From positions 744,001 through 808,000 of the forward strand of contig JAIXMN010000015.1 of assembly GCA_025716815.1 (NCBI GenBank): a DNA stretch of 64,000 nt, in the 5' to 3' direction. The notes below the pieces were generated by a model. The model was not told where the DNA came from. It worked only from the letters and a program-made list of their open reading frames with translations, and did not search any database. The position numbers and the translations under genes were made by a program. Positions within the stretch are counted from its first letter, which is position 1, and each line of letters begins with the position of its first letter. Positions 1 through 12,453 of the stretch are shown here, piece by piece. The stretch comes from Dichotomocladium elegans (taxonomy: Eukaryota; Mucoromycota; Mucoromycetes; Mucorales; Lichtheimiaceae).

Positions 1-1267
1 ACGCGGCGGTAGTTTTCATACATGGAAGGTGATATTTTTCTATCTTTGATTATTAGAGAGTGCTAGTACACACTGTTTCTAATAATACAAGCATAGCGAT
101 GTAAAAAGATTTCAAAGGACATCTTCAAAAATTGATGTAGTGTTAAGAGACATGTCAATTTGGGCGCTACCATTTCAGCGCGGAGGGTTTTGTACAGGAT
201 GGTGCGCAAGATTGTGCGCAAGGTTGTGCGCGGGGTGGGTTCCTAAACTACCTAATTTTTTTCTGTGCGCGAGGTCAATTTTTTCTGTGCGCGTAGTAAT
301 TCCCTAACTGAAAAGTGCACTGACATGTAAGCATTTATTTCTATACATTAGTACTTATCCTTTATGGCGAATTGTGACGGTCCGAGTGCAATATTTGTGC
401 ATTCTTTGATCTGAATCGGAAAGGATTATTTCCTCAATGTTCTAAGGTGCCACACATGAAATGTAGCATGCAGCCCATCAACTCTGCCTCATAGAATATT
501 GGTTCGATGGTTCATTGGGGTATGAGCTTGCCGCTGGAAATTTTAATCGCCCACCCGGAAAGAATTCACCTGGTGGCACATGGAGGATGCGTTGCACCTT
601 TATCTTCCATACCTAGCTCCTTCTAAGGTCAAACTGATTCCTATAATTATGCAGCACTCGGGAAACATCGACGGCGTGGCAGTACAACTAATATCAACAG
701 TAAAGGTCGGATGGTGTCCTGCATTCAGCCACACTGCCCTGATGGTTGAACCTCGGATTGCTCAGTTACTATAAGTCGAATCATAGTTGAATTATAGATA
801 TCTACATACCAGGAAATTATGCAAGCCGATACTATTGATTATGGATTACTAGTTTTATTGAATATCGATTTATACATAGCCTCATGTTTATAAGTATTGG
901 CAACATCATTGACATAATGATTTTGGTGTACATGGTCATTCTTTAAAAACATCTAGATGCGCGTAGTAATTCCCTTTCGACAGGCGGATTCATATGTGGC
1001 TGCCATATTGATATTGTGCATCCCTGATGCAGCGAACAGAAATCGCTTATATGGTAATGTCATTTCGAATACACGGTGTATCGTTATAAATTTCAATCCT
1101 TTTCTGCATAGATCACCAAGTTGCCATGGTCTATCTGTACATAGCTGATGTATGATGTCATCGCGCACCTTGCAGTCAGGTCGACCGATTTCTATTTTTA
1201 CGATTCCGCATTGTTGCACGGTACTTTTTTTTCCTGCATCTTCCATTCACCGCTTTTCACGATTAAG
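1..1267. other. Intergenic, repeat-like region
   Basis: I can support no gene here. Open frames are short and lack family signals. The stretch holds five GTGCGC words between 202 and 292 and an 18-nt sequence found at 288-305 and again, identical, at 958-975. This looks like decayed repeat DNA rather than a unique promoter, but no transposase or reverse transcriptase motif is visible. Confidence 0.5.
288..975 (+). repeat. 18-nt direct repeat pair with five upstream GTGCGC words
   Basis: The 18 bases at 288-305 recur exactly at 958-975 in the same orientation, 670 bases apart. The left copy overlaps the last of five GTGCGC words (202, 214, 225, 265, 287). The pair could be the ends of a small decayed element or two fragments of a dispersed repeat. 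No open frame between them resembles a known protein. Confidence 0.5.
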
Positions 1268-2587
1268 ATGCCTTTTGGCGGTTCTCCATCATGCCAGCGA
1301 TGCCATAAAGGTAACAAATAGGAATGAAAACGATTAGAATTGGCTCTACTCACGTGCATAATAAGCTGTCTATATGGCCGAAAAAGTAATGTCGACCAGC
1401 GATTTCTTTTTTAACGATACGATAGATAGACCACTCATGCGCAATCCGCCTCTCTTTTAACCCTAGGTTATTGGCCCTGGAGGTGCATACCATGTGATGT
1501 GTCTTACTTGCAAGGTAGGTTTTTTTTTCCGGAAATGGTTTTGCGTTGAATGTTAACTGAGATTTCCTTTTATAGGAATGTAATAAGCGTCTCGACTCGA
1601 CAAGTTTGAGGGAACGCGATAACGAAGTATGTGATCGTCCGGGGATGCATAAAGAGTAAGTTCAGTAACGTGCTGATCAATGAATATTCCTACAAGGCAT
1701 ATTGCAAAGTCTGCTACAACCGAAAATGGGGTCCAAAAGGATATGGATTTGGTAAATGTCTTAGAAGCATGGACTGGCCGTCCATGATCAGGATGTCAAC
1801 TCTTAGTTAATGCGTGTTTGTGTGCAATGCAGCCTCGGGAGCAGCGTTCCTGAGCACGGAGAGTAAAATGCCCAAAGATATTTTGGCAGAGCAGGAAAAA
1901 TTACAGGGACAGATGGAATCCCAGGTAGTATCACCGGTTCGCGCTCAGGCGCCTGCAGCAACGACCAAACCGTCGCCCCAACTTCCACCTCGGCCTGGAA
2001 CCTCCATCAAAGATCCTGAACAGTCTCCTTCAAAGCATGGATCGACAGGGCCCACACCGTCGCCCGTGTTGAATTCCTTCTGGTCTAACCGATCCGATTC
2101 GTCATCCGCCGCGCCACCCAAACCTCCTGTTCCCGCCAACAAACCTGCTCCTCCGCCTGTTACCGCCACAAAACCTGCTTATTTGAACACAAGCTATGTG
2201 CCAAGAAAGATCGCGCTTAACATTCAGAATGACACGTGCACAAAATGCGGCAAAACAGTGTATGCTGCAGAAATGGCAAGTTTTTAGAGACTGAGAACGA
2301 TACTTCAGATTGCTTGCAACTCATTCTTGCTTTCGCTCCGCAAGGTTCTCGGCGCGGGTAATAAATACCACGCACTTTGCCTGAAATGCACGGAATGCGG
2401 CAAGCTATTGAGCTCCAATAATTTGGTCGACAAGGATTTTGATCTTTACTGTCGAGGATGCTACGCAAAGCTGTTTGGACCAAAGGTAACAAAGTAAAGA
2501 GATCAGTGATGCAGCGAGTGAGACTAACGGGGAGATTAGGGTTTCGGGTTTGGCAATCTTTTGTCTACGGAAGGCACCACGCGATAG
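1268..2587 (+). CDS. Two-LIM-domain protein with proline-rich linker
   Basis: Exons 1268-1310, 1366-1385, 1467-1514, 1576-1626, 1697-1751, 1833-2275, 2345-2485 and 2540-2587 give 282 residues with perfect phase closure. The first LIM domain opens with CQRCHKAVYMAE at the very N-terminus and closes with AYCKVCYNRKWGPKGYGF. A roughly 110-residue Pro/Ser/Ala-rich linker follows. The second LIM domain starts CTKCGKTVYAAEM and ends YCRGCYAKLFGPKGFGFG. LIM domains are paired zinc modules that bind other proteins. Cysteine-rich-protein-type proteins of this layout associate with actin and signalling scaffolds, and the proline-rich linker would suit SH3 partners, which is inference. Intron 6 (2276-2344) appears to use a GC donor. 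No in-frame ATG lies upstream of the chosen start in exon 1. Confidence 0.88.
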
Positions 2588-4992
2588 ACGGGGGGTGGAT
2601 TGCAAAAATAGAAAGTTGCGCATTCTCAAGACCTGTGTGGTGCTTCGAAGTAGACCGCGCAAATTTTAACCGGATGACATGCGATTTCTTACGTTTCATG
2701 AATCCATACACAAAGTGCTTTTATAAAGGAGGAGGCTTTTGCATTCCGTGGAAAAGGGCCAGGGCGAGCCAGAAGAAAAGAGGCGTGCATCTGAATCCGT
2801 CGAAATCCGCAGGAGGGGGGAGATATGGTGAGATTGAAAAGCTCTGGCGTTGAGCCACAATCATGTGTTGCTATTTTATTCGCGGATGTTTCTACATAAA
2901 AAGACGGGAGGGGGATGCTTTGACCTTCGATGGGACCCAGCGATGGCTGCGTAAGAATACAGGGATCGATCTATCTTGTGCCGCGGATACATCAGCAGCA
3001 AAGCATTCTATAAACCACGAGTGTTACTTTATTTTCCAAAACAACTTTATATGAAATTGTCGTATCAACAGGTAAAAAGATTTTGTTAGTCAACATAAAG
3101 CACTTTGACTTACAAACCCGCTCACACCAGGCCTATCCAGGTGTGCACATGGCGATAACCACGGCCTTAAGATTGGTGGTGCGGCCAGGAGACGAGGACA
3201 GGCAACGCCAGAAGCAACAGCAAAAAGGGCAGGGGCACAATGGCTGGCTCGAAACCAGCCAAAAGGGGGGGGAGCATCGGGCAATTTAACACCGGAAAGC
3301 AACGCGGGACCAACGCATGGCGAAGAAACGATGAGAGAAAGGGCCCTGCCCGAAGGTAGCCAAATCGTATTCCCACCGGATGATGCCATTCCGTTTTGAT
3401 TTCTCTTCCATGGCTCATCAAGTATAGGTACGATTGATCAATCCAGAAAGGACAGAAAGTGGTAGATTCTAATAACAAGCAAGTCGACATAAAGGTTCAT
3501 ACCGGATAGCCCATGAAAGAGAGAGGAAATAATTCGCCCAGACTCTCTGTTATTTATGAGAAATCAGTCATCCATGTGATGGACAATGCTGAAACAAGCA
3601 CCGTGACATATCAGATGATATCCAGACTGACATCTACAACTTTCATCGCTGCTATTTCACGATGCTTCTTGCTTATCAATTCGCAATTCTGTTGCATAGA
3701 AATTTAAACGGACCCTTTGATTTTTCCATATATTGTCAGTATGATGATCAAGATACATACAGGCGATAATTCAGTTGCAAAACATTGCATCAGGGGTGAT
3801 CCAGTTTATCAGAAGGTGATAGACGAGGTGATATTGTTTGGTTACGGGTCCATGTTGTTATGCGCCACAGGATGCGTAGAAAAACCCCTTGTTGTCTCAT
3901 ATCAGGGGACATATGTGTAATCTTATACGCATTATCAGTGATAAACAAACAGACACTCCGCAACATCTCACAGCCCTTTCGCTGCATGAGAAAGCTCCTT
4001 ATCACCTGCTTCGCTGATGAGTTGTTCTCAACAATCAGACGAGTGACCATTCACCAGACATGGTTGTAGAATCTATTTCTTCGTTTTATCCGAGACCCGA
4101 TCTCATACAGTACTGCATCCATTGCATATAGGGGGGTAATGGTCGTTCTATCTCAACAATCCTTTCAACTTGTCCAAAGAAATGTGGGATCCAACATCTT
4201 CTCATATTCATATTCGTATCCATATACATACTGTGATGGCCTCTCTAGAATTATCTCAAGTCAGATCATAGTTTTCCCCAATTACGATAGTCAAGTAGAC
4301 ATCGGTAATAGCGAGAGACAAAACTGCTCAACTTTAAACTATTCGTCTCATCAGTGTCACTTTGCTAGAACCTATTGCGTTTTTACTTTGCTCTTCATAA
4401 CCGACCAAAACAGTTCAATAGGATCGAGTCAGACAGATAGGATGGAAAATGGACATATAGATATCATCGAGACTCGATGTATTTGGAGATGGAAGGTTTT
4501 CTGTGCAACGTCTTTCGCTGTGGCATGCGACATTTGCTTTGTCATCACGCAACTTCAGAACTGCTAGGCTGTGACTTCAATTTTTCGAAAACGGTGTGTA
4601 CTAGCCACTGGTGAGGCGCACTACGGGCTCAAACGGGGCGGAATACCGATCTGTGTGATATTAGGTCACGGTATTAAGCTCTGCGTATAAGTCCTTGCTG
4701 CATGGAAAGACGCAATAAAGAGTGAGAAAGAGGGTGAATCGCAAAGGCCTGGAGCTCCCCTTTCCCCCCCCGCCATAGTCGATATAGGTGAGAAGCGAGA
4801 AGAGAACGAGTGATAGGGCGCGAAAGCCCGCCAGGGAAATGTGGAGATTGACTCGTGGCTCGAGTCCTTCCAATGTCTGTGACCGTGGTAGCCTGTCCTT
4901 TTCCCGCTCGTAGTTCCACTTGCCAACACTTCGTATCCACATTTACTTTATTTCTGCGCCTGCGCCCCACCTTTTTCTCCGAATTCACCGAC
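2588..4992. other. Long intergenic region without a supported gene
   Basis: About 2.4 kb separates the LIM gene from the zinc-cluster gene. The longest plus-strand frame (4139-4567, 142 codons) is Ser/Tyr/Ile-rich, has no recognisable domain and shows no splice partners. The segment around 3120-3420 is GC-richer and repeat-like. The last 250 bases before 4993 would contain the promoter of the downstream gene. Confidence 0.5.
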
Positions 4993-7868
4993 ATGGATAC
5001 AGACAGAAACACACATTTGGATGACGGACCCGATCCTAAGCGGAAGCGACTTGCGCAGGCGTGCGATATATGTCGGAGGAAGAAGGTTTACCTTGCTGCG
5101 GACACCTTTTCTTGGCATGATCGCCTAACCCAATTTTTCACCCACTCAGGTCAAATGCGACGGCATTAAACCAACTTGTACAAACTGTCACAAATCCGGT
5201 CGAGAATGTACCTATAATCCTGTTGTGAAAAAGCGCGGGCCGCGACAAGGTTACATTGAAATGTTGGAGAAGCGACTAGACAAAATGGAAAAGATGCTAT
5301 CCCGCGGCAATGATCCCAACTCGGCGTCCTCACCTTCACACAGTGATGGAGGAGGGGGCGGGACAAGTCCGCACCAGCAGCACCATCAGCAGCACGGCCG
5401 ATCCGCCTCAATGAACTCAAACGTCTCGTTTTCGTCTTCTCTAGGCGGCGGCGGCGGTAGTAGCAGCAGCGCCGGCATTGGTCATCAAACAACTGGCTTG
5501 GCGTCCGTAGCACCTTCTGCAACAGTTGGAGCTCAAGCACATGTCTCATCTTCCTCGCACAGCGCGCGGCCCATGCGGAAAGGGTCGTTGCTGCCATCAC
5601 CCGATATCGTTCAGCACCTCGTCCAGCTCTTTTTCGACTGCATATTCCATTACATGGCCATTTTCGACAAAGAGAGTTTTATGCGCGACGTGCATGAACA
5701 GAGAGTCCCCGACTTTCTTTTGCTTTCAATGCTCTCTGTGGCTGCCAGGTCTGCTTGGGACTAGGAAAGAGTGGTTGACTTTCTCATGTTGCTGAATATA
5801 GTATTTTAGATACTCAGACAGATCGGATATTCGAGAAGATCCTCCTTGGAACTCCGGGGAAAAGTACGCGGTCAAAGCGCGATCTATTCTCTTTGAAGCT
5901 ATCGATACCCCTAGCTTGGCCAATGTCCAGGCGCTCCTGTTGTTAACACTCCATGAATATGGATGTGCAAGAGGCCCAAGGTGTGTTGTACCTATGTTTC
6001 ATCCATAGGGATCATTGTCTTACAAAATGAATTTTCGAATGGTAGAAGCTGGATGTATTCAGGAATGGCAATAAGGTAAATCATTCTAGGATTGATAGAA
6101 GGAAATGCGCATTGTTCAATGACCATTATGCGCTCTAGAATGGCTTTGGAACTCGGGCTGAACAAGGACATCGATCTCGAAGAAAGCAGTAATCGGACAA
6201 TGTCAGTAGAACAATGGACCAATGCAGAAATCCAGCGGCGGGTGTTCTGGACAACGTTTACCGTCGACAAGTATGCCAAGTGAGAGGACGTATGATACAC
6301 TGTATGCTGATGATGCGCACCTGTCGCCTTCTATTAATAGGTTTCTGAGTGCCTCCACAGGGCGACCGTCGATCTTGCAAGAAGAAGACTGCGAAGTGTT
6401 ATTACCGATAGATAAGTACGATGAACTACCTCGCGAACACTATACCGAATCGGTTTGTGGCGATAAAGCAGTCGTTTTCAACGTACATCGTATACCGGAA
6501 AGCAATATTCTCAATGTGACGATAACTGTCAATACACCCACATTGATTAGCAGCACGACTGGAAAGAAATATCAGATGTGCTGTCTTGCGTATATGTATC
6601 GTGCAGGGTCACTTTTAGGAAGGGTGACGGCGTTCATCAATCGCAAGAGCCGTCAGCGTAAGTTGTTCTGCGTGGATGGCCCCGGCCCTGAATTTATTGC
6701 GATCGACCGAGAGATCGATGCGTGGTGTCAAGATCTGCCACTCGAACTGAAGGATACCCCCGAGAATGATCAATACTATCAGGATCATATTGTGCCCGAT
6801 AGTTCACGATTCATGCTGGTGTGTTGGGAATCCAAGGAATAATCAATTGTTCGACGGCTTGAATTAATATCAACGATTAGCTTCATATCCTCTACAATAC
6901 CTTGATTGTCCTACTTCACCGCCCATCCCTTGCTCTCCTAGACACACTGAGCTCTGAAAACGTCCAACCTCATCTCAAGGAGTCTGTTACAGCAAATGCA
7001 GCAAAATGCCTGATGGCCGTCGAAAAGGTCACCGATCTTATAATCCGGATCAAGGATAGGAAACGACTCATCTCGCCCTTTATCTCATATCTTACGTATA
7101 CGGTTGCCACCATTACTGTAAATGGCGTATTCTTTGGAAAACCCGAAGAGATGCAAAAAGCCAAAAATGCACTCGTCGAGCACTTTGAAGTGTTACAGGT
7201 ACATCATCGTGGATCTCTATCTCCCTTCTTGCTAACCCACAAATCATTAGGCGATGCGAACACACTGGGCAATGGCCGATAAGCTGTATTTCATGATCCG
7301 TGACCTTTACGCTATGCATGCGAATTATATGCGACAACAGCAACAACAGGCTGCCAAAAAGGTGCACAGCGGATCACAATGCTGGCATAACGGCACAGAG
7401 CAACAATCCTCGCCCATACCGAACCACCCGACAGCGGTTGCGGCAGGACCACAGCAACAAGGCTCCGTTGGCCGATTGCAATGGCCAGCATTATCTAATG
7501 CGCATACACCTCTTATTCCAGTCCCAGGTGTAGCACAAACAACAACGGCTGATATAATGAACACCAATCGCAACGAACTCCAGCTTGCTTTCAACGCCCC
7601 TTCAACCCTCACGGAAAACGCTCCCGTACGGGGGATGTCTCTTGCTGACCTGTCACTCTCGAGCTGTGATGGAGCGTCGTGCACCGACTGGATTGTGGGT
7701 GATAATTCCAAGAACATTGCAGCTGCAATGCAGTCCCTGAGCCGCGCAACAACGCCTGGAGGGTTAAATAACATGTTTGATTTCATAGGTGCGTCCGCAG
7801 CCTTCACACCAGACACGCCATGGCCCTTTGATTTTTCAAACATGACTTCAGACAGTCGGCCGGGCTAG
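4993..7868 (+). CDS. Zn2Cys6 zinc-cluster transcription factor
   Basis: Exons 4993-5085, 5150-5748, 5810-5980, 6046-6075, 6139-6270, 6341-6818, 6881-7198 and 7251-7868 encode 812 residues. The GAL4-type cluster sits at residues about 24-50 (ACDICRRKKVKCDG, then CTNCHKSGREC), preceded by a basic KRKR patch and followed by a dimerisation-type helix (YIEMLEKRLDKMEKML). A Gly/Ser/His-rich linker leads into the fungal-specific transcription factor domain, with the typical GPRSWMYSGMAIRMALELGL stretch spread over exons 3-5 and FLSASTGRPSIL at the next junction. The C-terminus is Gln/Thr/Ser-rich and probably an activation region. It should act in the nucleus as a dimer on CGG-type sites. The target pathway cannot be read from the sequence; no neighbour suggests one. 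Confidence 0.92.
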
Positions 7869-9884
7869 AAACAAGCCAACAAATAAGAAACAGCTTAAAA
7901 TATCCTTCTCTGTCTATGTTTTGATGATTTGCTTATTTACCTGCAGGACATGACGCCCCTCCTAATGTGTATGTTATCCTCCTTTGATGCATGTTTCTAT
8001 CATGCAGAACAAGCAACGTTTGTAGATCCACTCACTTCGATCTACTACTGGCTTCCTCTCTCTATCTCTAGTCATGGAATTAAGCCATGTAGAAAGGATC
8101 ATGAATTGAACAATGTCACGTTTCCGGAGGACAGCAAGTGGGGCATTATACTAGGTTGTCCTGTTACTTTTTTTCTCGCGTCCTCTTTCTACATTTACAA
8201 ATGACGTCCAAGATACCATTCCATCGACCGGATGACTGATCCATGACTTCATGGGCGTGGATTCTCTTTGTTCGACTGGATCATGTGACCAGTATATAGC
8301 CCAATGATAAAAATCAATATCTTACAATGTGCTATCCGTTTGACGTCTTTAAACCCGCTAAAGAAACTTATCGCCACAATCCGCCTGCCCCTACCCTACC
8401 CAAGAAAAAAAAAAGCGGGATGTGCGCCATATATGAATATCTGGCACCTATCGCTCCACCTATTATGATACTTCTGGTTCCTATATATTGGCCAACAGGC
8501 ACATACATAGACAGAAAAGCCCCGAGTGAACATGGATCCGAATGCTAGCTGGGCCTCCAATTCCAGCTCGCTAGAGCAAACAAAACCAAAGACAGCTGGT
8601 CTATCGGAGAGCAGTGTCTTTGGTGCGCAGCCTATATACATCCTTTGCGGCCTCCTGTTGACAATCGTGAGTAGGATGACTCCTCTCGAACCTTGGGCTG
8701 AAATATCCCATATCCGAGCTACTGTTGTCGTTGGGCAAGATGGAGCCAGGCAACACTTGACAAAAAAGTGATTATTCTTGGCCCGCTCTTCATTCTCTCG
8801 ATACCATGTAAAGGGCCATAGTTACCGCCTACTTTAGCTAAGACGTACATAAACATGGTCTCGACTCGGGAGGAAATTTGTTGCTTGTTTGAGACTTGAA
8901 TATCAGCTTCAGTCATGAAGCCCCTTTTGCAAATTAATTGCGCGACGTGTGAACGTGAGAGTTAGAATCAAAACGCTCAGCACACGTAGCAGGTTCTTTT
9001 GCAAACGCTGGAATTGCCCTTTTTTTTTTTCCATCGTTCCTAGAGCTTGGGAAATCAGTAATGGCAACTTTACGGTTATTTGGCCGTTACTCTGTATTAT
9101 TCACGCGCTTATGTTCATTGGCTACAAAAAAAAACCTTAATAAAATTCCCAATTCGCGGCGCACTGTCTTTTAGGAAACCACGGCCCAACTCCACCCACC
9201 CCCGATTGGGCCGCGGATTGGAACTTATTTTTGGGGGAAGACAACGATTCGGCGCATGCCTGACAAAGACAACGTCAGAGCATCTTTTCCACTCGCTTCT
9301 TCAACTTCTTTGTTTCTGCTTTGACAAGTTTTACCGAAATAGATTCGGTTTTCCAGCATATTTGTTCATAGAAAGAGAAAGGGTGTTGCTGCAGTGGAGG
9401 AAAGGAAATGGACTGACACGTATAGGAGAAGGTTGGTGAAGACGCATGGAATGAGCCAGCCGTTGATTAGCAATTACTGACGGAGCCAAAAATGACGCGC
9501 TGCATCTGTGGAACCGTGCCTGCTTTTTTAAGACGCACGGCCGGTCACCAATAATAATAAATAGATGAGAGAAGACCGACATGCGCAGGATGCACCTATC
9601 TGAGCTGAACCTTGTGCAGGTAAAGTTGTAGTAAAGCATTGGGAGAAGAGAGAAAGGTGCATAAAGGGGAAAAAGGGATGCGCGTGAGGTTGAATTGGCT
9701 ACACAGAGAAAAAGGCAAAACTCCTTAATGCATCGTAGTTTGCTAGGCAGACAAAGGAGAGCCTCTTTGATGTTTTCTGAGCTGTTCTATATAAACCACC
9801 GATCTAGCTTCTATTTCTGACATCTCTCTTCTCGCTTTGCTCTTTCTCTTGCAACCCTTTCCCTTCCCTTTCCAGCTAAACAAT
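7869..9884. other. Intergenic region with one doubtful small frame
   Basis: Two kilobases without a supported gene. A frame beginning at 8532 encodes about 80 residues with two N-glycosylation-like sites and one hydrophobic stretch, but it has no partner exon or homologue I recognise. A homopolymer-T run sits near 9020. The TBC gene promoter occupies the right end. Confidence 0.45.
9788..9795 (+). promoter_or_regulatory. TATA-box-like element of the TBC gene
   Basis: A perfect TATATAAA lies about 90 bases upstream of the ATG at 9885 and is followed by a pyrimidine-rich leader (TCTCTTCTCG, CCCTTTCCCTTCCC), as expected for a fungal core promoter. Confidence 0.5.
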
Positions 9885-12239
9885 ATGTCAGACGCTATTG
9901 CTGCTACTGCCGATATCATTCCTCCACTGGAGCCTTCTTCTTCAACGCTCTTAAGAACACACCATGCTAGTCTAAGGCGTGCATTTGAGTCGATCTCCAA
10001 TAACAATACCGTCAGACGTCAGCAATCTGATCAATATCTTCTCAAGTCCTTCAGAAAACAGCAGCAGCAGCAGCAGCAGCAAAAACAACGATACCTGACA
10101 GTCCAAACACCACTACCCTCTCCATTGAACCTCAAACCCTCCCTTAGTTCACCCACAATAGCTGCTGCTGGCAGCGGAACATCATCTTTGTCGACTACTA
10201 TCAAGCATTCACCCGAACGGCCGTACTCTCCATATTATGAAGATGAGGATATCTTATCACCTTCGTCGTCCTCCATATCGGATGGTGTTGAAACAAGCAG
10301 CATGGATGACGGAGCGTCTATGCCAGCTACTCCTCCACCTCAATCAGCCATGCTTTCGGCCTGGCCATCATCAACAAAGAACAGTTTGTATTATAACCGT
10401 GGCAGTCAAAATTCGGGGAAGCTTAACGAACCGGAAAAATAAAATAAAATCTAGTTCAATGCGATGAACGGAGGCCACCAAGCCCTATCGAACGGTAATT
10501 GATGCGCGGCGCACACGATATATATATATAGAGAGAGAGAGAGGGAGAATCGCCCTCCCTCTCTCTCTCTTTTTATATCATTCAACTTATCAGGACAAAT
10601 CTTTTCTCTTTAGGCGGGATCGGTACGGATTCAAGCAGCCAACCCAATGGGTCCGACTTGAAGATCAGCTTGATTTTGAAAGACAGTACCAACCCATCCT
10701 GGACCGCCAAGCTGAGAGGTGGGATAAGTATCTTGAAGAACACCAAGGTCAATGGCCACCCATGAGCTCAAAACGTAAGTTACGGGTGATTAAATGCACG
10801 ATACTTGATGTGGAGGAGAAACTGAAACCGAAATCAATAGTCAAGCGCTATGTTCGAAAAGGCATTCCTCATCATTTACGCGGCAAGGCAAGTGATCAAA
10901 GAGAAATAAAGAGCATGTGCTGAGCGTTTAAATATAGGCATGGATGCATTACAGCGGAGCTAAAGAGAAGATGGAAGCCAATCAAGGGCTCTACCCGTCC
11001 CTGGTCCGGACGGCGGAGGCCATGGGTGAGCACAACGAATATGCCGAAATCATCCATCGGGGTAGGTTGGAATTGCAGTATGCATATTTGTCTCCCCTCC
11101 GCCCCCCCTCCCCCGACTCGGCACACACACACACAGCACGTGGGGATGAACGAACACAAATTCTGGTGGGGAGCCCTTCACTGAGTGGTGTAATTAGATC
11201 TGCACCGCACGTTTCCTGACAACGTGCATTTTCAGTCGGGCGTGACGACAGGCATGAGCGAGGAATCCATGATGCTCATGCTTGACGCGAATCCAAAGTT
11301 ACAGGCACTCCGCCGCGTCTTGCTTGCGTTTAGTGTCTATGCGCCCAACATTGGCTATTGTCAATCGCTTAATTATCTGGCCGGGTTCTTTTTGCTATTT
11401 CTGGAAAAGGAAGAAAACACCGAAGAGGCCGCCTTCTGGATGCTTATTACGACTGTCCACGATTATTTCCCAGAAAATATGTACGACGTAACGATGGAGG
11501 GCGCCCATATTGACCAGACCGTCCTGATGATGATGGTTTACGAGCGACTGCCGGCTGTATGGAACAAACTGGGCAGCGGCAAGTGCTTCTGGGAGTGCGT
11601 CGAGTCGGAGGGTCTGCCATCCATCACCCTGGTGACGAGCCACTGGTTCTTGACTCTGTTCATCAATATCCTACCTGTCGAGGTAAGTGGCTACTTCTTC
11701 TTTACGCCCCCCCACCGCTCCCTTTCATCTCTCTCTTATTCTGGATGCATGTAGACAGTTTTGCGTGTCTGGGACTGCCTGTATATGTAAGTCAATCGCT
11801 TATACATAAAAATAGAGGGCGCAGATGCATCTCATTAAGAAATACGGGGGGGGATGCATATAGTGAAGGATGCAAGGTGCTCTTTCGCGCCGCACTGACA
11901 ATAATCAACATGAACGAGAAGCGGATCAGAGGTCTCGACGATCCCATCGAGATCTTTCCAGTCCTCCAAAATATGCCTCGCCGGCTCGTTGACTGCCACG
12001 CCTTCATGGCCACGGTCTTCTCGAAAAATGGCGTCGGGGCCGATCTGTCCACTGCAGAAATCGAACGGAGGCGGGTCCTTTTTCGTGAGCGGCGCAAGCA
12101 ACAGCGTGCTGCTGCGGCTGCACAAATCAAGGCTGCACAGGAAGCAGCAAGCTCAACAGAGCCTATCATTACCCCAAGCCCAACATCGGCAACATCATCG
12201 TTGTCCAGCCTAAAGAACTTTTATTTTGGCCGATGGTAA
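9885..12239 (+). CDS. TBC-domain Rab GTPase-activating protein
   Basis: Exons 9885-10387, 10614-10774, 10841-10887, 10938-11061, 11198-11682, 11755-11786 and 11864-12239 give 575 residues in closed phase. The first 170 residues are low complexity with a polyQ run from a CAG tract. The TBC domain starts after KGIPHHLRGKAWMHYSG. Both catalytic fingers are intact: the arginine finger IHRDLHR (D279 to R282) and the glutamine finger GYCQ (Q334). TBC proteins stimulate GTP hydrolysis on Rab GTPases in membrane traffic; the substrate Rab is unknown. The Ala/Lys/Arg-rich tail suggests a coiled or basic extension. Intron 1 carries a long inverted repeat and intron 3 (10888-10937) uses a GC donor. A paralogue with lost fingers lies at 37.5-39.5 kb on the other strand. 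Confidence 0.92.
10521..10571. repeat. TA and GA/CT dinucleotide inverted repeat inside an intron
   Basis: Within intron 1 of the TBC gene, a TA run is followed by a 17-base GA-rich arm (10531-10547), a 7-base loop, and a matching CT-rich arm (10555-10570). The two arms can form 16 consecutive base pairs in the transcript. The host intron is 226 nt, much longer than its neighbours. Confidence 0.75.
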
Positions 12240-12453
12240 AAATCCCCATCCTCTTGTATAAATCATATTTCCCACATATATATATACATATAACATTGCA
12301 CGATCCCCGAGCAAATCTGCTCAATGTATACAGAACACAAGAAAAAAGACACATCGCAATATACGTGCACAAGTGCCACATTGAAGAACTAGGCCATGTT
12401 CATATAAATACATAGATATGCAAATCTTGTTTATACATTATGACAATTGCAGT

